NCBI GenBank assembly: GCA_002729725.1
Contig: PBYS01000002.1
Span: 1-64,000, forward strand
Direction of reading: 5' to 3'
Length of the DNA: 64,000 bases
Source: Puniceicoccaceae bacterium
GTDB lineage: Bacteria > Verrucomicrobiota > Verrucomicrobiia > Opitutales > Coraliomargaritaceae
Shown: in pieces, positions 7,007 through 15,100 of the stretch
Position numbering within the stretch: the first letter of the stretch is position 1
Layout of the letters: every line of letters starts with the position of its first letter
Made by a program: the position numbers and the translations under genes
Notes under the pieces: model-generated
Database searches by the model: none
The model's input: the letters and a program-made list of their open reading frames with translations, nothing else
What the model was told of the DNA's origin: nothing

Positions 7007-9656
7007 AGGCTTTGACCTCCGTTCCACTGTTCATCTGAGCATATTTTTCCTTTAGCTGCTCCGGCGTTGTCAGGCCGTTAAGCAAGTCCACGGCGGGAGG
7101 TTGTCCAGCCAGTTGATACTTGAACGAGCCGCCATTTCTGGAACGCCTGACGCTGACATATTCGAGGTCTTCGAGGCTACGCATACCACGCTTTACGATG
7201 TGGTCAGGTAAGCCGGTGATCTGGCGCACGTCGCGCCGTCTGAAGCTCAACTCGCTCGATTGCACGCCGAGTTTGCGCGCCTCCTTCGTCGCCCATTTGC
7301 GGATCGCGGCGAGTAACTGGCTCGCGCTGCGGGGCAACTCTGCCCAAGCGTGTTCCAAGCAACTCTTGGCCAGATCAAACGCGGCCGCGTAATCTTCGGG
7401 CGTGGCCTCCACCGCGTTACCGTCGCGCCTGCGCTGCTTCTGGTGCAGGAACGTGACGGCTTCGACCAGGCTCAAAAGCCGGTCGATGTCGCGCCGTCCG
7501 CGCGTCCAGTTGACAGGGAAGTCGAGCAGGTGCGCGAACGGGATCCGCACCGTGACCGGCTCCAGCAATCGCTGGGCATTATGATGCCGCTGCACGATCT
7601 TTTCTCTTTTAACCGCTCTCTCCTCCGCGCTGAGCAAGTGCGCTTTCTTCTGCGCATCGAAGATCTTCCGCGTCTGCTTCGGCGATTCATCTAGATACAG
7701 TTCAAACGAACGATTCTCGTTCTCCGGATTCACCTCCGTCGAGGTGGTCGATTCCATATAAGCGATCGGGCCGAGGATCGTCACTTCGGCGGTTTCGATA
7801 TTGCCCGTCTTCGCGTTCTTCATCGGCACGGCCAGCGTCAACTTGCGCCGACTCTGTAGCGTCCGGATTGGGTATTCGCTCTCGGCGCTGCCATCGCGCT
7901 CGTCCACGATCAGAAGCTTATGCTGGAGCGCTTCGCGCCCCATGTAATAAAGGCTCTGCGAGGTCAGGCGGCTAAAGAAGCGCACTTCTTCGGGCGGCGT
8001 CAGCTCAGCCACGCATTCCATCAAAAAACTTTTACCCGCGCCGGATTCGCTGCGCACGATGCCGCTGAGCGGCTTCGTCAGGCGGCGACTGGTGCCGATC
8101 AGGTAGGCCAGTTGTTTGTTGGTCTGCTCGCCGACGTAGCCGATAGCGGCCATGTCGGCCGCGATGCGGCTGAGCAGGTTCGGAGCGGTTAAAAAGGAAA
8201 GGGCTTTCTTCTCTTCCTCCGCGCTCATCGGTGGCACTTCGTCTTTCGCCTCCGGTGCGCTGCGCGTCTCCTGCAGGAGCGTTTCCAGCTTCGGGATAAG
8301 CTTCGATAGATCCTCTTCGATTTTCGGCTGTGGTAGTTCCAGCCGCTGCGCGGCGTGGAAGGCGAAGCCGCTGCGGCTCTTGGCCGAGTAAAGGTCGAAG
8401 CGATCGGTGTGGCTTCGCTCCGCATCCTCGGCCGTGACGATGAGTTTCAAGCTCGTCTCGCTGTTTTCAAACAGACCGCGCAAGCGGTAGCTGAGCTGGC
8501 AGTTGGTGAACCGCAGGTCGCTTTCGGTCTGCTCGATCAAAGCTAAATCCGACCTCTTAGCTGTATTGGTTTTTCCGATACGCGGAGCGGATTGGAGCAA
8601 GCTTTCAAAGGTTAAACGCACCTCGTCTTTGCCCAGACCTTCCGCGTAAAGGTGCAGCAACAGCTCGTTGAGATCCTTGACCCCGTCGAGCGTTGGCAAC
8701 TTCAAGCGGCTAAAAGACAGGTCTGGATATTTTTCTTTTAATTGCTCCACCAGCCGCTTCACGCCTTCCGCACCAGCCTTGTCGTTGTCGAAGGCGAAGA
8801 CCAGCCGCCGCGCCTTACCCGCGTTCAAAAGCGCGTCATGGTCGTCCGTCCAGCCGTTCGTTCCATAGGTCGCGATCACGTTCTTGATACCGACCGAGTA
8901 AAGCGCGAGCGCGTCGAAGATCGCTTCGCAGACGATCACAGAGTCATAGACTTTCAAGGCCTTGCCGTTGAACACGCCGCCGTGTTGGCCTTTCAGATAC
9001 AGCTTGCGCGGGTCGCTGACGCCACGGGCGAAGCATTCGCCCAGGCCTCCGTCCTCGCGCCAGACCGGCACCACCACGCAGCCGTAAAAGCTCGGGTTGC
9101 CCTTGTCATTCAAGAAGCCAATCGATTGCAGAGCGGCCACCGCTTCGCGGTTCTTCGGGAGCAGATCCCGCAAGCTGCCGTCGATGTAGCCGAGCTTAAA
9201 AGTCCGGATCGTTTCCGCGTCATCGAGGCCGCGTATTTTCAAATAGTCAAAGCCTTCGCAACCTGGCTTGGTCAAAGTCTTGTGCGCGTGGTCGAAGATA
9301 GCGGTTAAAAGAGATGGGTCGGGCGCAGCCCGTTCCCCAGCCTCTTCTTTCTTAACCGCCATCGTGGACAGCGGCGCGATATGCGGCACCCGCCGCAAAA
9401 GGATCTTTCGCGCCTCGGCCACATCGACGCCGTCCAGCTTCATCACCAGATCCACCGCGCTGCCTCCGGCATCGCAGCCGAAGCAGTTCCAAAGGCCACG
9501 CTCCGGCGTAATCTTGAGGCTCGGTGTGTCGTCGCCTTCGTGGAACGGGCAACGGCACTCGTGCTGCGCCCCGCGTTGCTTCACTTCGATTCCGTAGCTG
9601 CCGAACAGCTCCACAAGATCGATCGAGCGTTTCAAGTCTTCGATTTTCACGGTCAT
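7005..9656 (-). CDS. CHC2 zinc-finger / Toprim DNA primase fused to a P-loop helicase-like domain
   Basis: An 883-residue replication protein of the type found on phages, plasmids and integrative elements. The N-terminal CHC2 zinc finger is Cys36-x2-His39 (CPFHEGDDTPS) with Cys58-x2-Cys61 (WNCFGC). A Toprim domain follows, with VIVCEAIFDALALYS and the acidic FAFDNDKAG near residues 240-300. The second half has a Walker A, SGAGKS (about 537-543), and a probable Walker B in KLLIVDERDG. Regions after this resemble the helicase-like half of bifunctional primases. The likely job is priming and unwinding for element replication after excision. It overlaps the upstream small ORF by four bases (ATGA) and precedes the iteron array, so a replication module of small ORF, primase and iterons is plausible. 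No frameshift is seen. Confidence 0.88.
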   Translation of the reverse strand: MTVKIEDLKRSIDLVELFGSYGIEVKQRGAQHECRCPFHEGDDTPSLKITPERGLWNCFGCDAGGSAVDLVMKLDGVDVAEARKILLRRVPHIAPLSTMAVKKEEAGERAAPDPSLLTAIFDHAHKTLTKPGCEGFDYLKIRGLDDAETIRTFKLGYIDGSLRDLLPKNREAVAALQSIGFLNDKGNPSFYGCVVVPVWREDGGLGECFARGVSDPRKLYLKGQHGGVFNGKALKVYDSVIVCEAIFDALALYSVGIKNVIATYGTNGWTDDHDALLNAGKARRLVFAFDNDKAGAEGVKRLVEQLKEKYPDLSFSRLKLPTLDGVKDLNELLLHLYAEGLGKDEVRLTFESLLQSAPRIGKTNTAKRSDLALIEQTESDLRFTNCQLSYRLRGLFENSETSLKLIVTAEDAERSHTDRFDLYSAKSRSGFAFHAAQRLELPQPKIEEDLSKLIPKLETLLQETRSAPEAKDEVPPMSAEEEKKALSFLTAPNLLSRIAADMAAIGYVGEQTNKQLAYLIGTSRRLTKPLSGIVRSESGAGKSFLMECVAELTPPEEVRFFSRLTSQSLYYMGREALQHKLLIVDERDGSAESEYPIRTLQSRRKLTLAVPMKNAKTGNIETAEVTILGPIAYMESTTSTEVNPENENRSFELYLDESPKQTRKIFDAQKKAHLLSAEERAVKREKIVQRHHNAQRLLEPVTVRIPFAHLLDFPVNWTRGRRDIDRLLSLVEAVTFLHQKQRRRDGNAVEATPEDYAAAFDLAKSCLEHAWAELPRSASQLLAAIRKWATKEARKLGVQSSELSFRRRDVRQITGLPDHIVKRGMRSLEDLEYVSVRRSRNGGSFKYQLAGQPPAVDLLNGLTTPEQLKEKYAQMNSGTEVKA

Positions 9657-10126
9657 TTCGAACCGCCTTCCTGTGTGGCGTGGAGCACTTCAAGCGGCGG
9701 ATAGCGGCTGTCGATCCAGCCGCGCACGGCCTCGGCCTCCCAGCTGCCGGGGCGTGTCTCGCATTCGGCCATGTCCGAAGCCAGGTCGACGAGGGTTTGC
9801 GGCAGACCCTGCAGGCAGCGCCTGCGAGTCAGCCGCTCGGCCGTGGCGTAGGTCGGCACGGGGAGCGGCAGAGTCAACTTGACTGGCCGAGCCGCGTCTT
9901 CGCGGTCGCTTTCCTCGTCCAGGCGGATCATTTCGCGGATGCGCTTCAAAGTCGCACGGCTCTTTTCAATCGAGTCGTCGGTTTCGCCGTCATTGCGCCA
10001 GATCCATTCGTCGATCTTGTCGGCGAAGACCCATTCCAGTTGCAGCAAGTCCGCGTAAGTCAGGAGATTTTCCGCAACGGCGGATTCGGTTTCAACTTGC
10101 CCTTTCGGGCACTTTTCTTCACTCAT
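9653..10126 (-). CDS. Hypothetical protein coupled to the primase
   Basis: A 157-residue acidic protein without a family I recognise and without signal peptide or membrane segments. It is rich in charged helix-forming residues (for example the stretch around KSRATLKRIREMIRLDEESDRED). Its last codons overlap the primase start (ATGA), which strongly supports real coding and a shared transcript. As the first gene of the minus-strand operon it lies next to the divergent Xre regulator, whose operator probably controls it. A role in replication initiation or element control is only inferred from position. Confidence 0.7.
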   Translation of the reverse strand: MSEEKCPKGQVETESAVAENLLTYADLLQLEWVFADKIDEWIWRNDGETDDSIEKSRATLKRIREMIRLDEESDREDAARPVKLTLPLPVPTYATAERLTRRRCLQGLPQTLVDLASDMAECETRPGSWEAEAVRGWIDSRYPPLEVLHATQEGGSK

Positions 10127-10204
10127 GGTATTTCAGTTTTTAATAATTGAAGGTCAGCGACTTTTGTTTTGGCGAACGAGTTGCTGGCCTTTTTTGCGTT
10201 TGGG

Positions 10205-10267
10205 CTGTCAAGTCCGAAGATTCGGATTTTGACAGACACAATAATTACTTTCATATGTGGTAATTAT
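10205..10267. promoter_or_regulatory. Xre operator/promoter region with nested inverted repeats
   Basis: Two palindromic blocks lie between the divergent genes. CTGTCAA (10205-10211) pairs with TTGACAG (10229-10235) around an inner CCGAA-GA-TTCGG. ATAATTAC (10241-10248) pairs with GTAATTAT (10260-10267). TTGACA at 10229 and CATATG at 10252, 17 bases apart, form a plausible sigma-70 promoter for the regulator, with the second palindrome over its -10 region. That is the usual layout for self-repression by an Xre-family protein. Confidence 0.55.
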
Positions 10268-10313
10268 GCAAGCAATTTCTACTAGTGCCCGTAATCCATG
10301 TTATACTCCGGCC

Positions 10314-10688
10314 ATGCCAGCCGGTCGCCCATCACAATCAAAGCGCAGTCTCTTCGGAGAACGCCTTTTTGCTGCCCGACAGCAAAAAGGGATTTCACAG
10401 CACGAAGCCTCTGAGCAAATGGAGATCGCTCAACAAACCTATGCCTCTTGGGAACGTCGTGACGTTGCCATAAAGCCCGAGGATATTGTCAAGCTGGCCG
10501 CGATCCTGGACACGACAGCCGCCTACCTTTTAGGGTGCGAAGACGAGCCCGCTCGACCGGGTGCCCCGACAGGCAAGCTGCGCCGACTCGTGGACGAAGT
10601 CCGCGAGCTTCCCCGCTATCAGCAACAACGGGTAATCGCTACCCTTGAAGACGCGCTTCTAGCCCAACGTGCCAAAAAAGCCTCGTAA
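10314..10688 (+). CDS. Xre-family (HTH_3) transcriptional regulator
   Basis: A 124-residue repressor-like protein. Residues about 12-75 are a Cro/C1-type helix-turn-helix (LFGERLFAARQQKGISQHEASEQ, recognition region QQTYASWERRDVAIKPEDIVKLAAIL, then DTTAAYLLGCEDE). The C-terminal 45 residues are helical and probably serve dimerisation. The open frame starts further upstream at 10257, but ATG 10314 begins the conserved part and leaves the operator palindromes outside the gene. It is transcribed away from the primase operon, like a lysogeny-type repressor of a mobile element, and the long hairpin-rich region follows directly. Confidence 0.85.
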   Translation: MPAGRPSQSKRSLFGERLFAARQQKGISQHEASEQMEIAQQTYASWERRDVAIKPEDIVKLAAILDTTAAYLLGCEDEPARPGAPTGKLRRLVDEVRELPRYQQQRVIATLEDALLAQRAKKAS

Positions 10689-10699
10689 GTCCCTGAGTA

Positions 10700-11610
10700 T
10701 TTTTTCGAGAAGCCCAAAGAGATAAAACCGTAGCGGCTCAAGGTGGATCGCAGCGAGGCACGAGCGAGAAGACCTTGAACCGTGTAGGTAAAATCTCGAC
10801 GGCTTAACGAAAAAGGGAGATCGCCCGTTGCTTCCGATACCACGAAGGAAAGCGCTCGGGGCGAGGCCGAGCAAGACCGGGTGCCGGTCGCGTCTGCGCG
10901 ACGGGCATGGCTTTGATTTCGCTGCGGCGATAGCCGCGTAGATTTCACAGAGTCTCTGTGCAGGGAGCCTTAGCGACTGGAACAGTGGCTATGTGTTGCC
11001 GTGGTTTGGCCAGCCGCGTGTTGGTTGCAGCGGCTTGGTTAAAAGCGCGCGCAAGCGCGACGCGGGGGCAACCCGCGCGCTGGCGGTGGGGGAAAGCCCC
11101 TTGGGGCTGCGTGGCGGGATCGACAAGACGGTATAGGCGCAGTCGGCGAAGCACGACGGAGACGGTCAAACGTAGACGCTCTTTGGCATCGGAGGTGAAC
11201 GCTTCGAACGGGTGACGACCCGGGCGCGGGGTTCTGAAGCTCTGCGGAGTATCGGCTTGCCCGATACGGAGTCTGACTGATTGACCGCGCGGCCTCGAAC
11301 GTAGACGCGCTAGTCCCGCCACCGCCCCGCCGTCGGGAGCCCCCTGCTGACTCGCTGGACGACAGCCCTAGGGCTCTTATGTCTAGTTCTTCCCCGCCTC
11401 TCTGTTTGAGCACTGGAACAGTGCGAGTGAGGCGATTAAGGGAAAACTAGGCATAAGATCCCTAGGGCGGGGAGAACGGCTAAACAATCGCTAGCCAGGG
11501 GGCGACCAGAGGCGGGGCGGGGGCGGGACGGTTGATTTGCCAGTGAAGAAGCGAGAACCGAGTGGACGCCCGTTGCCCGTTGCGGAGTTGATCAGTTAAT
11601 ACGGGTAGCG
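10700..11610 (+). ncRNA. Candidate large structured noncoding RNA (about 0.9 kb, many hairpins)
   Basis: No frame here has a recognisable protein, yet the sequence is packed with stems. Examples are a long imperfect stem pairing 10719-10744 with 10772-10797; GCTCGG/CCGAGC (10854-10872); GTCGCG-TCTG-CGCGAC (10887-10902); GCGGC-GATA-GCCGC; CACAGA-GTC-TCTGTG; CGCGC-GCAA-GCGCG (11046-11059, a GNRA tetraloop); CGCGGG-GGCAA-CCCGCG (11061-11077); CGGGT-GACG-ACCCG; TATCGG-CTTGC-CCGATA; and the 102-nt hairpin at 11366. Two separate hairpins share the apex ACTGGAACAGTG. The GCAA loop is a GNRA loop on the plus strand, and several pairs are G-U only when that strand is transcribed, so I call it plus. 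Size, ornate folding and a mobile-element context recall GOLLD and ROOL RNAs, but I cannot assign it to either. The ends are approximate. Confidence 0.6.
11366..11467 (+). ncRNA. 102-nt nested hairpin within the structured region
   Basis: CCCTAGGG at 11366 pairs with CCCTAGGG at 11460. The arms then continue through about 20 further positions (11374-11393 against 11440-11459) with two mismatches and two G-U pairs. Inside, GCCTC (11396) faces GAGGC (11428), and the apex is GCACTG-GAA-CAGTGC (11410-11424). The G-U pairs would be A-C mismatches in the other strand, which argues for plus-strand RNA. It is not an integron attC site: no GTTRRRY core is seen. Confidence 0.7.
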
Positions 11611-11685
11611 GCTAAAAGAAGATAAAGGCAAACGAATAAGAATTAGCTATTATAATCATAACGGAATGTCTCCTTTTGAGCTCTC

Positions 11686-12174
11686 TCAAGGAACCGCAAC
11701 ATTTTGATGTTTCTCTGGGTTTACAGCCAGAACCATGAGCTTACCCTCAAAACATGCCATATAGTGCCTGAAATTGACCTCATTACCAAATTCGTCTGCA
11801 AGCACAACATTGCTTACTGATATATTTATTGGATCAACTTCCAAGGTCGCTCCAATTTCATCAATAATAGCGTCATCCCACTCTCTTCGCTCAGCTTCTT
11901 CGACCCAAACTTTCAAATCTTTAAGCCGATATGGACCGAGCCGCTCATACAATACAGCTTTTGGCTGTTGAATGTAATATCTCGTAAGATACTTCTCATC
12001 GCCATCCTGTTGAATTCGCTTCAATGACGTGGGATGAAACACTTTCGCAAAATCAGAGTCACCACCAAATATCACGCTTATAAATGAAGAACCGTCGAAC
12101 CTACAAAGGTCCCTGGAATGAGAGCACGATGTAATTAAACTGAGAAATGCTAAAACATATACTAACTTATTCAT
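11686..12174 (-). CDS. Small lipoprotein coupled to the RHS gene
   Basis: The 162-residue product begins MNKLVYVLAFLSLITSCSH, a lipoprotein signal with a lipobox-like ITSC. Its ATG overlaps the end of the RHS gene (stop at 12167), so I use it instead of the upstream in-frame methionines. The body has no family I recognise. Position directly behind an RHS gene is where immunity proteins to RHS tip toxins usually lie, and a periplasm-facing lipoprotein could serve that job, but no toxin domain is recognised in the RHS tip. This role is a hypothesis. Confidence 0.65.
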   Translation of the reverse strand: MNKLVYVLAFLSLITSCSHSRDLCRFDGSSFISVIFGGDSDFAKVFHPTSLKRIQQDGDEKYLTRYYIQQPKAVLYERLGPYRLKDLKVWVEEAERREWDDAIIDEIGATLEVDPINISVSNVVLADEFGNEVNFRHYMACFEGKLMVLAVNPEKHQNVAVP

Positions 12175-15100
12175 AGCTATATTTTGTTTCGATGAGTAAT
12201 CGCGGAGGAAATGAAAGCGTAAATTCATTAACTTCTGTTCCATTAACGTCCAAAGACTTGTCGCACGGAATACATTCATAGTATTCCACTTTAGCGAAGT
12301 ATTCATAGCTTTCTACAATTGGATGAACCTTGATATTGCCTCCCCCACCTGAAAAATCATCAGGGGGATTTACTCCAGGAGGGTTTGGCAACTTTCCTCC
12401 GCCGCCCGACACTCCAAATTCATCTTCCTTAATGCGGATATAGTAAAACTGATCAATCCTTACTACTAGAGATTCATATCCCTTTCGGCAGCTTGAATCG
12501 CCTCGTTTCGCATAAGAAACACCATCTTCTCCCACATAAGCATTTTCGTTGCCATCATATTCACCCGTTGACGGGTCTCCGTAGAAACTCTCAGGGGGAC
12601 CTTCACTCCCTCCCCCGGTTTCAACTCCTTTCCATCTATTCACAAAATCTCCCCCGAAAGGCATACGCCCATCAGTATCTACAAGATTGACCGGGGTGTT
12701 TCGAACGAAGCCATACAGGTTCAAACCACCGATTTCCCCGATCGGATCTCTAGATGGCCATCTCCCCGTCACGGGATCATAATATCTGAAGCCGTAGTAA
12801 TACCAATCGATATCATTGATTAGAGGTTTGGTGGAGAAGCCGTATTCACCAACGAGTGAACCGCTGATAATATTACCGAAGGGGTCATATTCGACGTTCA
12901 TCTCAACCGAGCCCGTGCTACTAAGCTTTTGCATGATGTTACCGTTGGCATCGTAAGTCGGATAGTAAGCGCCTTCTTTGAGAAGTCCACCAACACCGCC
13001 TGCACCTTGCATACTTCCACTTAAATCGAGGCCCCAAGTGTAGGAAGTTTGAAGGGTGAGGTTTGAAGTTTGAAGATCATAAGTGGCGATGCGGTTCCAG
13101 CCGTCGTAGACGTAGACTTCAACATTTGTGCCGTCGTCTTTCTTGACGAGACGGCCTTGATAGTCGTAGGTGAAGTCGATGTTGGTCGTGCCGTCGGTTG
13201 CGCTGGACAGGCGATTTTCGTTGTTCCACTGATATGCCCAGAGACCTTTGGTCTCAAGGTTACCGTCCTCGTCGTGAGGAGATTCAAGTGTCACTGGATC
13301 GACGTATTGATTGAGGGCGTTGCTAGCGTAGGTGGTCGCGGGCTGGAAGCCCACACTACTTTTACGATTGCCGATCTGGTCGTAGGTGTAATCAGGATTC
13401 CACGCAGCTCCCTGATTCGTGTCACTATTTACAGAGCCCTCAACCTCGGATCGAGTGTTGTAGCGGAAGGTATCGGTATTGGTGGTTGCAATCGCACTAC
13501 CACTTTGCTCGCGGTCTGCGCGGCGACCTAGGGCATCATACGTGTAGCCGTATCGTGAGAGCGATACACCAGTTAGATCTGGAACCTTGTTAGCTACAAC
13601 AGTCATGACATTACGATTAAGCTCATAATCGTAGGCGACACTGTGCTGCGGAGCGGTGAGGCTGGCAAGCAGATTACTGTCTGGCTTATAGCTATATGTA
13701 AAAGTGTCGGTGCCGTCGGTGATGGTTTCGAGGCGTCCGGTGGTGTCGTAGCCGTAAGTCGACTGTGCGTAAACTGTGTCAAAGTCCTGAATGTCTAGTG
13801 GTGCGACCGGGGTTATCTTTAATTGCCCCGCAATATAACCGGTTGGACGCCCAAAGGTATCAACACTACGGAGAAGTATTTGATCTTGATAGAAAGTGGC
13901 GTCCAGCTCCTCGACTTCAAGTTGTAGAGTCGCGGGGTCGTAGGCGAAGCTGCGGATACCGGTGGCGTCGGTCACTGTGGCCTGACGACCGAGGCGGTCG
14001 TAGGTGTAGGTGATGTCGGCGGTGTCGATGGCTTCGTAATTGACGTTGAGCAGTTCGCCGGTGTTGGGGTCATAACTGTAAGTCGTGTCGAGGCCTCCGT
14101 CGCGTGCCCAAGTGCGGACCGACAGGCGGTTGGCACTGTCGTAGGTGTAATCGGTGCCGTTGGCGTCTGCGTATTGCTTACGGGTGAGCAAGCCTGTGGA
14201 CGCTTGATAGCTCCATGTGGTCTCGTCGCCGCTATCGTCTTCGTCAGTAATAGGCCAAATGGTGGTCGAAAAGTCGATTTCGGTGTCGCGCCAGGTAGTG
14301 AGCGTTTCGAGTTCGCCGTAAGCGTTGTAGCTATAGGCCTGCGGGTAATCGGTCTCGCCCCAAGTATGGATCTGGCGACCGAGAAGGTCGTAGGCTTGAT
14401 AGCTTTTCTGCTGGAGTGCGTTGGTGACGGATGCCACCTGCCCGGCTCCAGCGCTACCCTGCGGATAATAGGTATAGGCTGTGGCGTTGCCTGCGCCATC
14501 GGTTTGAGTGAAGACCTGATTTGTGCCAGTGTAGTAATCGATTGTAGACGCTTGCGCATGGCGGGGATCTTTGACACTGACGCGACGCTCAAGCGCATCA
14601 TAGCCGTATGCCGTCGCGGCAGCGACGGTGGAGCTATTTTGAGAGACCAGCAGTCCGTTGATGCTGATACGGGTGGCGTCGACATCGGAGCTTGGCGAAT
14701 CGGTGATTTGCGTGACGGTCTTGGTGGCGCGATCCACGTAGGTCGTGTTTGCGGTGACGTTGCCATACACATCAGTGGTGGCGCTTTCACTGACTAGGTC
14801 GCCATTGGCACCTGCTAATGGAAAGTTGGAGAGGCGCTGTGCACTGCGGCTGACCTGGACTGCGTTTTCACTTTCGGTGCCAGTTCCTGGGTAGACCTTA
14901 GTGGTGCTGATTGCAAACCAGTCCCCATCGACTTGCTCCATGAAGCGGTTGCTATCGGTAATGCGGTCACTTGAATCAAGTGTGAGTCCCACAATGCCAT
15001 CGAGGTCGAGGCCAGAGCGAATGAGGTTTGCGAGGGCATCGTATTCGTAGCGAGTGGCAGCGCGGCCGGTCTCGGTCTGCATTTCCAATAGGCCTTGAGC

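Noticed and set aside
8742-9308. 188-codon plus-strand frame opposite the primase
   Set aside because: Antisense to the intact primase-helicase, without independent features.
10619-11413. Minus-strand open frames across the hairpin-rich region (10619-10948, 10945-11322, 11039-11413) and a plus frame at 10958
   Set aside because: All are Arg/Pro/Ala-rich, overlap one another, lack ribosome sites and family matches, and the sequence is explained better by RNA stems.
10700-11610. Group II intron
   Set aside because: No domain V signature, no 5' GUGYG-type boundary recognised and no reverse transcriptase.
13972-14790. 272-codon frame inside the RHS gene
   Set aside because: Same strand but another frame of the RHS repeats; Pro/Thr/Arg-rich text typical of a shadow.
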